62,847 bases of DNA from an uncultured Planctomycetaceae bacterium (lineage in GTDB: Bacteria > Planctomycetota > Planctomycetia > Planctomycetales > Planctomycetaceae). Position numbers and translations under genes: made by a program. The DNA is taken from positions 1 to 62,847 of the forward strand of contig CAIYBH010000104.1 in assembly GCA_903924405.1 (NCBI GenBank), written 5' to 3'. A model generated the notes under the pieces. It saw nothing but the letters and a program-made list of their open reading frames with translations, ran no database searches and was not told where the DNA came from. Positions 43,715 through 53,033 of the stretch are shown piece after piece (the stretch's first letter is position 1; the number at the start of each line of letters is the position of its first letter).

Positions 43715-44865
43715 GCGACCTCGTCCGACACGTCCGCTGGTGACGTAACAAATTCCCGCATGTCTTCTTCACTGGCAAATAGCCAGACGCGTTTGCGAAA
43801 CAGTGCTGCAAATTCCAGTTTACCGGGTACCCGTTCATCTGTCCGAAGCAAGGTCAGCGGGCACATCCCATCGAGCATGGGCCAGTACCGTTCCGGTTCG
43901 GATCGAAATTCCTTCAATTCCTCGGACGAGGTAAAGTACAGAATTTGCCCCTTCCAACGCATCTGGAATTCCGCAACCCCTTGTGTCAGCGTACGGTCAT
44001 TGACAGCGGCCACAAGAGACATTCCACCGAAGGCCGGTTCGGAAGTCGACAACTGCGGCTGGCTATCTGTCTTCTTCTGCCGGGCGTCCACAGTCGATGA
44101 GCGTCGAGGGACATCCGACTTCTTTGCCGGTGTTCGCGACTCGGCATCCCGATCATCAGATTCGACGTTGTCAGAAAATGCCGCTGGTTCGGGATCCTGA
44201 GCATCGGTTTCTGCAACTTCCCTGTCCGTCGTCACTCGGGGTAAATCCCGAGTGTCGCGTACGGTCGGTCGGCTGATGGGGCGAACCGTTTTTCCGGCCG
44301 TCTCAGCGACCGGTTTCGTCGCATTCGGCTGAGAGCGTTTGGCGGCCGAGGGAACGACTCGCGATGATGTGGGTCGAGTCGTCTTTGCACGCGTCTCAGC
44401 CGGCGAGCTTTTCGCCACTCGAGTCGCGTCAGTCCGGGTGCCTGATGCAGCCCGATCTGCCTTGTCCAGTTCCGTCATCAGAGCTTCCGCGGTTTGAAAC
44501 CCGGAAATGCGATGCAGAATCTCCAGATCCGGCGACACCACCAGAATGGCAGGCAATCCCTTGATTTCCAGATCCTTCACAAGATCCTTGTGCTTATCAG
44601 CGTCTACACGTACCGCGACAAAATCTTCGCTGATGCGTTCCGCTACCTCTTCGCTGGTAAATGTGCTCTTCTCCATACGCTTGCAGTAAACGCACCAGGA
44701 GGCCGTAAACTGCATCAACACAGGCTTGCCGGAATCCGCTGCCTCCTGCAATGCCTGTTCGGGGTCTGTCGCCCACGAGATTTCTTCTGCTGTTGTGGCA
44801 CTGATTGCGTTCGCAAAAGCGACCAACAGAGTTATTGCAGTCAAAAAGCAGCGGGGTGATCGCAT
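43696..44865 (-). CDS. Secreted thioredoxin fused to YHS-like domains
   Basis: 389 residues. A signal peptide (MRSPRCFLTAITLLVAFANA) exports it. Residues 28-140 form a thioredoxin-like domain with active site WCVYC (Cys58, Cys61) and the cis-Pro loop KGLPAIL, as in DsbD-gamma/TlpA-type proteins. A 150-residue Thr/Arg/Pro-rich linker follows, then two YHS-like units: RWKGQILYFTSSEELKEFRSEPERYWP and DGMCPLTLL...FRKRVWLFASEEDMREFVTSP. YHS domains are associated with metal handling. The fusion suggests a periplasmic redox-metal function; that is inference. A zinc-ribbon micro-ORF ends 16 bases upstream. Confidence 0.82.
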   Translation of the reverse strand: MRSPRCFLTAITLLVAFANAISATTAEEISWATDPEQALQEAADSGKPVLMQFTASWCVYCKRMEKSTFTSEEVAERISEDFVAVRVDADKHKDLVKDLEIKGLPAILVVSPDLEILHRISGFQTAEALMTELDKADRAASGTRTDATRVAKSSPAETRAKTTRPTSSRVVPSAAKRSQPNATKPVAETAGKTVRPISRPTVRDTRDLPRVTTDREVAETDAQDPEPAAFSDNVESDDRDAESRTPAKKSDVPRRSSTVDARQKKTDSQPQLSTSEPAFGGMSLVAAVNDRTLTQGVAEFQMRWKGQILYFTSSEELKEFRSEPERYWPMLDGMCPLTLLRTDERVPGKLEFAALFRKRVWLFASEEDMREFVTSPADVSDEVAQLTAK

Positions 44866-44881
44866 AATGACACTCGGAGTT

Positions 44882-44971
44882 TCAGAACAGAGCGGTAGTC
44901 CCGCAGAACCAACAGAATTGGCTGGCGTCAGGCACCGGAACGACTGCGCCGCAGAGGCTGCAGGCCAGCAT
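44882..44971 (-). CDS. 29-residue zinc-ribbon micro-ORF
   Basis: The frame runs ATG at 44971 to TGA at 44882, encoding MLACSLCGAVVPVPDASQFC then WFCGTTALF. Two CxxC pairs (Cys4/Cys7 and Cys20/Cys23) spaced by 12 residues give a minimal zinc ribbon. AGGA lies six bases before the ATG. The stop is 16 bases before the thioredoxin-YHS start, on the same strand, so the two look co-transcribed and possibly coupled. The same frame stays open and protein-like further upstream (RPITPAELVFTGTP), so a GTG start at 44986 is possible. No known family is claimed. Confidence 0.5.
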   Translation of the reverse strand: MLACSLCGAVVPVPDASQFCWFCGTTALF

Positions 44972-45479
44972 GGGCGTTCCTGTAAACACCAGCTCTGCCG
45001 GAGTTATCGGACGAGAATCAAACGCAAAACGGCAGCATTTTCGGTAAAACCGTTAAGTTCGGCGAAATCCGTATCTGAATAGGCTGGCGAAGGGCGGATG
45101 ACGCGCCGAGCCCCTGCTTGTGCGGCAAATTCTGCGTCTTTGATTTTTCAGAACTTCCGGGAAACCAGCAGCGCGGCGACGGGGCAGGGGAGAGTCGATT
45201 ATGATGCCCCGTGTTGAACTGCCGGAGAAGCGGCGTCACTGTCTTTCTGTCGGGACATTCCCGGACACTTCGAAATTCCACTGGACTCGCAGTTGCGTTG
45301 CCCGGAGGTCTGGTCGAAACTTTACGCAGGACTGATCAGTGGCTGGATATGCGGCCTGCGGGCGTCTTGAAGCACTTGAGTGACACGCCTGGGCATGTGG
45401 AGCCTCACGCTCAGTCGATCGTTGTCGGATCGCTGGCGTTTTTTAAAGATTCCTTTTTTGTTTACCAGACGGAGTCGCC
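44972..45479. other. Divergent intergenic region upstream of mfnF-like gene
   Basis: About 508 bases. Promoters for the thioredoxin-YHS unit and the rightward mfnF-like gene are expected. A 147-codon plus frame (45211-45654) enters the mfnF-like gene out of frame and has no features before it. No RNA gene seen. Confidence 0.45.
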
Positions 45480-46592
45480 GTGCAGGTTCTTGGCATTGAT
45501 ATTGGCGGAGCGAACATCAAGGCGGCCACAGCGGACGGAGAATCACGCTCCGTTCCTTTTGCGATCTGGAAAAGTCCTGAACGCCTCGTCGCGATGCTGC
45601 AGGAATTACGTCTGCCCCAGCATGGCGTTCCGGATCTCGTTGCGCTCACAATGACTGCGGAACTGGCAGACTGCTTCCAGACCCGGGCCGAGGGCGTTGA
45701 GTTCATCATTCGAGCTGTGACCGAGGTCTATCCAAAGATTCCGGTTCGGATCTGGCTGACATCCGGAGAATTTGCTGAGCCGGAAGATGCAATTGATCTT
45801 GCGGAGCTCGCAGCGGCGGCCAATTGGCATGCGTTGGCGACATGGGCCGGGCGTGCAGTACCAGGCGGTCCCGCTCTGCTGATCGATGTTGGCTCCACCA
45901 CTACGGACATCATTCCGCTGATCGATGGTGTCCCGATGCCAGCGGGATTAACAGATCTGCAGCGACTGCAGTCCGCCGAACTCGTATACACGGGAGCTCG
46001 CAGGACACCGGTCTGCGCGATCGTACAACGAGTGCCACTGCTGCTCCCCAATGAAGTGTCAACCAGTCGGATGATTCCGGTCGCAGCAGAGCTGTTTGCA
46101 ACGGCGCTGGACGTCCATCTGCTGGCGGGCGATATCCCGGAAAACCCAGACGAGACAGACACCGCCGACGGCCGTCCGGCGCTGCGTTCGGCGGCCCTCA
46201 ATCGCCTTGCACATCAGATTTGCTGCGATTCCACGGATCTCACGGAAACTCAGCTCCTTGCCATCGCCCGCTTTGTGGCGGAAAGCCAGGCTCAGCAGAT
46301 TGCAGCAGCTATTCGAGAACAGTTAGCCACTGTGCGACGCCATGTTTCGGCAGCGGCACAATCTGAAGTGCATGTCATTCTCAGTGGTAGCGGCGGCTGG
46401 CTGGCCGAAAAAGCACTGGCCATGCTGAACGATCGCGGGATTGCCTCCGTCACAGATCTGTCGAGTATGTTCATCCGCAACGTCAGTGCCTGTGCGCCGG
46501 CCTTTGCAGTCGCTCGACTGGCCGCTGAACGGTGTATGGACGACCTCCTGCCACTGTCTACACTTCTGCAGACACCTCAGGAAACTCCCTGA
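45480..46592 (+). CDS. MfnF-like protein of tetrahydromethanopterin/C1 pathway
   Basis: 370 residues, cytosolic. This ASKHA/hydantoinase-fold protein has phosphate-1 loop LGIDIGGANIKAA, phosphate-2 loop LLIDVGSTTTDIIPL and an adenosine-site-like end VHVILSGSGGWLAEKAL. The overall pattern fits the family annotated as H4MPT-linked C1-transfer protein, related to archaeal MfnF, which joins the aminomethylfuran and tyramine-glutamate parts of methanofuran. Planctomycetes carry H4MPT-linked C1 genes, which supports the call. The start is GTG at 45480, with GGAG five bases before it. No other C1 gene is adjacent; nadB follows 160 bases on. Confidence 0.78.
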   Translation: MQVLGIDIGGANIKAATADGESRSVPFAIWKSPERLVAMLQELRLPQHGVPDLVALTMTAELADCFQTRAEGVEFIIRAVTEVYPKIPVRIWLTSGEFAEPEDAIDLAELAAAANWHALATWAGRAVPGGPALLIDVGSTTTDIIPLIDGVPMPAGLTDLQRLQSAELVYTGARRTPVCAIVQRVPLLLPNEVSTSRMIPVAAELFATALDVHLLAGDIPENPDETDTADGRPALRSAALNRLAHQICCDSTDLTETQLLAIARFVAESQAQQIAAAIREQLATVRRHVSAAAQSEVHVILSGSGGWLAEKALAMLNDRGIASVTDLSSMFIRNVSACAPAFAVARLAAERCMDDLLPLSTLLQTPQETP

Positions 46593-46752
46593 TTGCAGGC
46601 ATCGCTGTTTCGGACTGTTTTGTGCCGGACGCGGGCAACTTCCGGATTCACAGCCTCCAACGAAGACCTCCGGTAACTCATCTGATTACCTTCCGATCGT
46701 CACGCTTCGCGTCGCCCCCCTAATTCCGCTTCGTGTTGAGTACCCCATCGAT

Positions 46753-48381
46753 ATGAATTCACGACAAATTCGAATTCCCTCCTTTGGGCGTTACCTCGTA
46801 CCGTCGCATCCGAAACGCGTCCCGCATTTGTTTACGGACGTACTGATCATTGGCGGCGGCATCGCCGGAATTCGGGCGGCCTTGTCAATTGATCCGTCCC
46901 TGAGGACGGTCGTCATCACCAAGGATGCTTTGCAGCACTCCAATAGCGCCTATGCTCAGGGAGGCATTGCGGGAGTGCTTGGCCCACTGGACGAATTTGC
47001 CAGTCATGTGTCCGACACAATTGCCGCCGGCAAGGGACTGTGTCATCCCGACGTTGTCGACCTCGTGGTTCAGGAGGCACCGCAGAGAATTCGTGAACTG
47101 ATCGCATTTGGTGCGCAGTTTGACCGTGTGAACGGTGAACTGGCACTCACGCTGGAGGGAGGCCACAGCCATCCGAGAGTCGCTCATGCACTGGGTGACG
47201 CCACGGGGCAGGAGGTGATGCGTGCCATGAATCGGCTTGTGATGGAACAGCCGCACATCGATCTCTGGCCAAAAACCTTCACCATTGACTTACTGACTGA
47301 CGGCAACGAGTGTCGCGGGGCCCTCGTCTGGAACGCTAATCACGGTCGAACCTTTGTCTGGGCTAAGCAAACGATTCTCTGCACAGGGGGCGCAGGTGCA
47401 CTGTATCGTGAGACCACCAATCCGCAGATCGCCACGGCAGACGGTCATGCGGCAGCTTTGCGTGCCGGATGCGCCCTGCGTGACATGGAATTCATGCAGT
47501 TTCATCCTACAGTCCTGTACATCGCGGGCAGTTCGCGGCATCTGATTACCGAGGCGGTTCGGGGCGAGGGTGCACATCTGCTGGACTGTCGCGGCTATCG
47601 GTTCATGCATGACTATGATACCGCCGGAGAACTGGCACCGCGGGATGTGGTGAGTCAGGCCATCACCGAACAGATGGCAAAAACGTCACACCCCTGCGTG
47701 TACCTTGACTTGTCTCCGATCGGACCGGAAAAGGTTCGCCAGCGATTTCCCCACATCGGTAAGGTCTGTGCGGACTTTGGGCTGGACCTCGCACGAGATC
47801 GAGTACCGGTCCGACCGGGGGCGCACTACATGATCGGTGGACTGATCACAGATGTTGATGGCCGGACATCACTGGACGGACTGTGGGCTGCGGGTGAAGT
47901 CACATCCAGTGGACTTCACGGTGCGAACCGACTGGCCAGCAACAGCCTGCTGGAAGGAGTCGTCTTTGGACTCCGTTGCGGAAAAAATGCGTCCGAGGCT
48001 GCTCTCGGCATGCCGGATCAGTTTGCGGTGCCTGAACTAGCCTGGCAGGAAGACCGGGAATTGCCTCGCAGCCACGAGCAGCTCGACCTTGCCGACCTGA
48101 GAAACTCACTACGAAGTCTGATGGGCCGCAGCGTCGGCATTGTTCGTAACGAACAGGATCTGGCCGCAGCCTGCCAGCAACTGGATTTCTGGGCGAATTA
48201 TGTCTGTCGTCGAGATCTGAACGAACCGGCTGGCTGGGAACTGCAGAATATGATCCTTGTGGGACGAGCCATGGCGGCAGCGGCGCTGGAACGGCGGGAG
48301 AGCCGGGGAGTGCACTCCCGCTCGGATTTCCCCGGACCGCTGGAAACAGAGCGAAATCATATTGTGGTCCGATCCGAATAG
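46753..48381 (+). CDS. nadB: L-aspartate oxidase
   Basis: 542 residues. NadB oxidises L-aspartate to iminoaspartate, first step of de novo NAD synthesis. FAD-binding GGGIAG lies at 34-39; other marks are SNSAYAQGGIAGVL, EGGHSHPRV, CTGGAGALYRETTNP, MEFMQFHPTVLY and RPGAHYMIGGLITD. The HEGANR-type motif appears as GLHGANRLASNSLLEG. The frame is open to 46441 inside the preceding gene, but the ATG at 46753 gives the standard N-terminus. nadA and nadC are not in the window. Confidence 0.95.
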   Translation: MNSRQIRIPSFGRYLVPSHPKRVPHLFTDVLIIGGGIAGIRAALSIDPSLRTVVITKDALQHSNSAYAQGGIAGVLGPLDEFASHVSDTIAAGKGLCHPDVVDLVVQEAPQRIRELIAFGAQFDRVNGELALTLEGGHSHPRVAHALGDATGQEVMRAMNRLVMEQPHIDLWPKTFTIDLLTDGNECRGALVWNANHGRTFVWAKQTILCTGGAGALYRETTNPQIATADGHAAALRAGCALRDMEFMQFHPTVLYIAGSSRHLITEAVRGEGAHLLDCRGYRFMHDYDTAGELAPRDVVSQAITEQMAKTSHPCVYLDLSPIGPEKVRQRFPHIGKVCADFGLDLARDRVPVRPGAHYMIGGLITDVDGRTSLDGLWAAGEVTSSGLHGANRLASNSLLEGVVFGLRCGKNASEAALGMPDQFAVPELAWQEDRELPRSHEQLDLADLRNSLRSLMGRSVGIVRNEQDLAAACQQLDFWANYVCRRDLNEPAGWELQNMILVGRAMAAAALERRESRGVHSRSDFPGPLETERNHIVVRSE

Positions 48382-48709
48382 TCGTTCAGGAATTGGCGGA
48401 CATGGGGCAGATGCCGGTCAGGTGACCGTTTTCAGCCCGGATCGTGGCGATATCCGCTGCGGCTCCGATTCTCCCTCCACTAACCACCGCCGGGGGGCGG
48501 ACGTGCAGCAAACCTGTACGTCAACCGGCAGTTTGCCGTCGGAAATTCCTCTCACTCCCCGGCACAAATTGAGGTATCATTTTCAGCGGCATCGCATCCA
48601 CATGTTTGTGTGTGGCGACTGATTGAGTCAGGTGAAGGTGCCCTGGATTGCCGGTATTGTCCCACCGTCAATTCCGCGTTTTGCTGGCAATGACCTACAG
48701 GCGTTTACC
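48382..48709. other. Intergenic region nadB to epimerase gene
   Basis: 328 bases between two rightward genes. A short stem CCGCC-GGGG-GGCGG lies at 48487-48500. Otherwise no gene, repeat or RNA seen. Confidence 0.45.
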
Positions 48710-49720
48710 ATGTCAAAAATTCTGGTCACCGGTGCAGCAGGTTTCATCGGCATGCACACCGCTAAACGACTCCTGGAACGTGGAGATCAGGTGATCGGTA
48801 TAGACAACCTGAATGACTACTACAGTCCACAGCTGAAAACAGATCGTCTGGCCAGACTATCCGGTGATCCCGGGTTTCACTTTGAAAAGCTGTCGCTGGA
48901 AAATCGTACAGAAATGCAGCGGTTGTTTCAGCAGCATCAGTTCGACTCTGTGATCCACCTCGCAGCTCAGGCAGGGGTCCGATTTTCACTCACAAATCCT
49001 CACGCCTATGCGGAATCGAACCTCGTCGGCTTCGTCAATATTCTGGAAGCCTGCCGGCACCATCAGGTACGTCATCTGACATACGCCTCGTCCAGTTCCG
49101 TGTATGGAGCCAATCGCAGCATCCCCTTCCGGATCGAAGACCGAGTGGACCATCCGGTTAGTCTGTATGCGGCCACAAAGAAGGCGAATGAACTGATGGC
49201 GCACACCTACAGCCATCTTTTTGCCCTTCCGACAACCGGGCTGCGGTTTTTCACCGTCTACGGTCCCTGGGGACGTCCTGATATGGCCATGTGGCTGTTC
49301 ACGAAAGCCATCCTGGCCGGCAAGCCCATCGATGTGTTCAACTATGGACGCATGAAACGAGACTTCACCTACATCGATGACATTGTGGAGGGAGTGATCC
49401 GCACGAATGACACCATCCCCGGTCCCGGTATTGTTTCAGAAAGTGCGGGGAACGACGGGACAACGGCCCCCTATCGCATCTACAACATCGGCAACAATCA
49501 GCCTGTCGAACTGCTGCATCTGATCGAGACACTCGAAAAGGCCCTCGGAGTGCAGGCACAGAAAAATCTGCTTCCCATGCAACCCGGCGATGTGGAATCC
49601 ACCTACGCCGACATCGACGCACTCGTGCGCGATGTGGGATTTCGGCCATCGACCGCTATCGAAACGGGTGTACAGCGTTTTGTCGACTGGTTTCGCGAAT
49701 ACCATGGGCTGCAGAAATAG
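48710..49720 (+). CDS. UDP-glucuronate 4-epimerase-like NAD-dependent epimerase
   Basis: 336 residues, cytosolic extended SDR. Rossmann motif GAAGFIG lies at 8-14, the catalytic pair is Tyr153/Lys157 (YAATK), and SSSSVYGAN is the usual Ser site. The stretch [26 protein letters not shown] followed by [16 protein letters not shown] is characteristic of CapI/LpsL enzymes that convert UDP-glucuronate to UDP-galacturonate for surface polysaccharides. The start at 48710 ([12 protein letters not shown]) is clear; the upstream 29 codons are unlikely. No other sugar gene is adjacent. Confidence 0.9.
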   Translation: MSKILVTGAAGFIGMHTAKRLLERGDQVIGIDNLNDYYSPQLKTDRLARLSGDPGFHFEKLSLENRTEMQRLFQQHQFDSVIHLAAQAGVRFSLTNPHAYAESNLVGFVNILEACRHHQVRHLTYASSSSVYGANRSIPFRIEDRVDHPVSLYAATKKANELMAHTYSHLFALPTTGLRFFTVYGPWGRPDMAMWLFTKAILAGKPIDVFNYGRMKRDFTYIDDIVEGVIRTNDTIPGPGIVSESAGNDGTTAPYRIYNIGNNQPVELLHLIETLEKALGVQAQKNLLPMQPGDVESTYADIDALVRDVGFRPSTAIETGVQRFVDWFREYHGLQK

Positions 49721-49841
49721 GGCAGTCATGTCCATCACCGTGCGCCGCCGTCACACATTTGCCCCCGAATTTGCGGCGGTCACGTGTATCTGAAGTTCGC
49801 ACAAAGTATCATCCTGACTGCCCACAGCTCAGGAGCTTACG

Positions 49842-52800
49842 ATGTCCTACCTTCATCGCAGTATCGTTTCTGTTGTTTTCCACGCGGCTGTCAGTGTTTC
49901 CCCAGGTTTTCTCCTGCCACTGCTGCTGTCAGCGTGCCTGCTTCCGGTCATGGCAGACGAAGGCCCCCGGCAGGGACGTGACTTCGACAGACAAGTCGCA
50001 CCGATACTTGCATCACGATGCCTCAGCTGTCATGGGGCAGATGCACCGCAGGGCGAACTGCGGATGGACACCCGGGACAACCTCCTTCAGGGTGGTGAAA
50101 GTGGATCGGCCGCTGTGCCGGGACACCCCGACCAAAGCCTGCTGCTGCAGCGCGTCCTGCAGCATGAAATGCCGCCGAAAAAGCCCCTTTCCGACCAGGA
50201 AAAACAGATTCTGGTTCAGTGGATTCGCGAAGGGGCCATCTGGGGCACCTCACCAATTGACCCGTTTAGATTCTCGTCAGAGGGCAGTGCCGGGCTGGAC
50301 TGGTGGTCTTTGCAACAGCCGCTCGACCATGAACCTCCGCCAGCCGACACTTCGGATCGAAACGCGATTGATCAGTTTGTCAGAGCCGGCCTGCAGAAAA
50401 AATCGCTCTCACGATCGCCTGAAGCGGACCGTCACACACTGATTCGTCGACTCTACTTCGATCTGCTCGGCCTGCCGCCGACACGTGAAGAAATCTCCCG
50501 GTTCGTCAACGACAATTCCCCTGATGCCTGGGAGCAACTCGTTGATCGCACACTCAACTCCCCGCATTACGGAGAACGCTGGGCTCGTCACTGGCTGGAT
50601 GTCGTTCGCTTCGGCGAAAGCAACGGGTTTGAGTATGACGAACCTCGCGACAGTGCCTGGCCCTACCGAAACTGGGTGATTGACGCCCTGAACCAGGACA
50701 TGCCCTATGATGAGTTTGTGCGGCTGCAACTCGCCGGCGACATTCTCGCACCGGAAAGTGCTCAGGCTGCAGCCGCATCCGCTTTTCTCGTCGCTGGCGC
50801 ACACAACACGACGCTGCCGTCCAGCGAAAAAATGCGAATGTCCATGGCCCAGGATGAAATAGAAGATCTGGTGGCAGTCGTCGGCCAGACCTTTCTCGGC
50901 CTCACCGTGAATTGTGCTCGCTGCCATGATCACAAGTTCGACCCGATTTCACAGAAAGAATACTACCAGTTGGCAGCCTCCCTCGCCGATGTCCGCCACG
51001 GAAATCGCACACTGTCTGTCCTTCTGACTCCGGAACAGCAGCAACAACTTGCCGATGCTCAGGCGGCACAAAAACAGGCCACTGAAGAACTGCAAATGCT
51101 GCTCAATCCGATCCGAATAGCCATCCTCGCCGAAAGAAAAGCCGGTCAGCAGAAGCAACTCCAGCCTCCCACTCCCATGGCCGCGTGGGAGTTCGACGGG
51201 GACATGCGGGATGCCGTGGGGGAACTGCATGGATCAGCAAAAGGCGCTGCCCGCATCGAACAGGGCTGCCTTGTACTCGATGGCCAGAACTCATGGGTGG
51301 AAACAGCACCGTTGAACCGGGCACTGAAGGAAAAAACCCTCGAGGCATGGGTGCAGCTGGACACCGCAGACCAAAGCGGCGGCGGCGTTATCAGTTTGCA
51401 GACTCTTGATGGCGCCACGTTCGACGCCATCGTTTATGCGGAGCGGGAAAGACTGCGATGGATGGCCGGCAGCAACGGTTTCGCACGTACAGCACCCTTC
51501 AATGGATTCGATGAAACAGAGGCCCAGGCTCGTTTTGTGCACGTTGCCATCGTCTACGCAGCCGATGGCCACATCACCGGGTACAGAAATGGAACTCCCT
51601 ACGGAATTCCTTATCGTCCGGGTGATGTACAGACATTTCCTGAACTCACAGCTCAGGTCGTCTTCGGCATGCGACACGCGCCTGCCGGTGGCAATCGTAT
51701 GCTCAAAGGATGCATTGAACGTGCTCGACTGTACGATCGCGCACTCACTCCCGAGGAAATCGCGACCTCCGCTGCGGCCGCTGACTCATCGATTATCACA
51801 CCGTCTCAGTTACTAGCGGCCTTGAACGACAAACAGAAGTCCCGCATGCAGGAACTTCAACAAACGATTTCCACGCAGGCGGATCTCGAAAAACGAATTC
51901 TCGAATCGCAGTCATTATCGCTGTACACCTGCGTCAGTGGCGATCCGGGAATAGTCCATGTGCTGCATCGCGGAGATGTCTCGCAGCCACGAGATGTTGT
52001 CAGTCCGTCCGGCTTGCGTGCGGTGACGTCAATCAACCCGGACTTTGGACTGCCTGCCAATGCCCCTGGCGCTGAACGCCGAAAAGCCCTCGCCGCCTGG
52101 ATCACCAATCCGGAAAACCACCTTTTCTCCCGTGTGATGGTCAACCGAATCTGGCATTATCATTTTGGCCAGGGACTCGTGGCAACTCCCGGAGACTTTG
52201 GATTTAACGGAGGCAAACCGGACTTCCCTGAACTTCTTGACTGGTTGTCTGTGCATTTCCGAAACAGTGGTTTCGGTATCAAGGCACTGCATCGATTGAT
52301 CCTGACCTCTGCAACGTGGAAGCAATCCTCAGCCCTGCGCAGTGACGCGTTCGAGGTCGATGCGGACAACCGCCTGCTGTGGAGAAAATCGCCCCTGCGA
52401 CTGGAAGCCGAGGAAATCCGCGATGCCATGCTGGCCATGACAGGCCTGCTGGATCCCACCACTGGCGGGAAGGGCTACCGGGACATGCGACACTTTCAGT
52501 TCAAGGGAAGCAACTTCTACGACCCGTTGGTGGAAGGTGACGAACCCGTCTGGAGACGTACCATCTACCGCTTTTCCCCGCGAGGTGGTCGCAATCCGTT
52601 TCTGGACACTTTCGATTGCCCTGATCCCTCAGCAGCTGCGCAAAAGCGTGCCACCACCACGACACCGCTGCAAGCGCTGGCCCTGATGAACAATGATCTG
52701 ATTTTCAGAATGTCCGAAGCACTCGCTCAACGTACTCAACAGCAATCCGGAACCGATCTTCGCTCACAAATCAGCTTTCTGTGCGAAACGGTCTACGGAC

Positions 52801-52913
52801 GCGCTGCAGCTGAATCAGACTTTCAACTGGCAGAGTCGTTTGTTCGCGACCACGGACTTGCCGCCTATTGCCGCGTGCTGCTGAACAGCAACGAGTTTCT
52901 GTTTGTCCGTTAA
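49842..52913 (+). CDS. Giant secreted PSD1 protein (DUF1549/DUF1553, cytochrome-like)
   Basis: 1,023 residues with a signal segment (PGFLLPLLLSACLLPVMA). Domain order: planctomycete cytochrome C-like domain with CXXCH at Cys60-Cys63-His64 (ASRCLSCHG); DUF1549 (from SRSPEADRHTLIRRLYFDLLGLPP), including a second heme motif CARCH at 358-362; a LamG/concanavalin-like domain (about 445-640); DUF1553 (from RRKALAAWITNPENHLFSRVMVNRIWHYHFG to the end). This fusion is a planctomycete hallmark, thought to act on polymers outside the cell, but its activity is unproven. No DUF1501 gene follows, unlike the usual pairing. Confidence 0.93.
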   Translation: MSYLHRSIVSVVFHAAVSVSPGFLLPLLLSACLLPVMADEGPRQGRDFDRQVAPILASRCLSCHGADAPQGELRMDTRDNLLQGGESGSAAVPGHPDQSLLLQRVLQHEMPPKKPLSDQEKQILVQWIREGAIWGTSPIDPFRFSSEGSAGLDWWSLQQPLDHEPPPADTSDRNAIDQFVRAGLQKKSLSRSPEADRHTLIRRLYFDLLGLPPTREEISRFVNDNSPDAWEQLVDRTLNSPHYGERWARHWLDVVRFGESNGFEYDEPRDSAWPYRNWVIDALNQDMPYDEFVRLQLAGDILAPESAQAAAASAFLVAGAHNTTLPSSEKMRMSMAQDEIEDLVAVVGQTFLGLTVNCARCHDHKFDPISQKEYYQLAASLADVRHGNRTLSVLLTPEQQQQLADAQAAQKQATEELQMLLNPIRIAILAERKAGQQKQLQPPTPMAAWEFDGDMRDAVGELHGSAKGAARIEQGCLVLDGQNSWVETAPLNRALKEKTLEAWVQLDTADQSGGGVISLQTLDGATFDAIVYAERERLRWMAGSNGFARTAPFNGFDETEAQARFVHVAIVYAADGHITGYRNGTPYGIPYRPGDVQTFPELTAQVVFGMRHAPAGGNRMLKGCIERARLYDRALTPEEIATSAAAADSSIITPSQLLAALNDKQKSRMQELQQTISTQADLEKRILESQSLSLYTCVSGDPGIVHVLHRGDVSQPRDVVSPSGLRAVTSINPDFGLPANAPGAERRKALAAWITNPENHLFSRVMVNRIWHYHFGQGLVATPGDFGFNGGKPDFPELLDWLSVHFRNSGFGIKALHRLILTSATWKQSSALRSDAFEVDADNRLLWRKSPLRLEAEEIRDAMLAMTGLLDPTTGGKGYRDMRHFQFKGSNFYDPLVEGDEPVWRRTIYRFSPRGGRNPFLDTFDCPDPSAAAQKRATTTTPLQALALMNNDLIFRMSEALAQRTQQQSGTDLRSQISFLCETVYGRAAAESDFQLAESFVRDHGLAAYCRVLLNSNEFLFVR

Positions 52914-53033
52914 AATGCAGTCAGCACAGGTCACCACTGAGCAATCTGACCAGCGGAAAATTCATCGCACGCGGTCCACATACCAGGTCGTATCAGCCAA
53001 CCCGACACGGTATCCCTCGAAACGCGGCCATCC

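Noticed and set aside
45211..45654. 147-codon plus-strand frame overlapping the mfnF-like start
   Set aside because: Out of frame with the recognisable protein and featureless.
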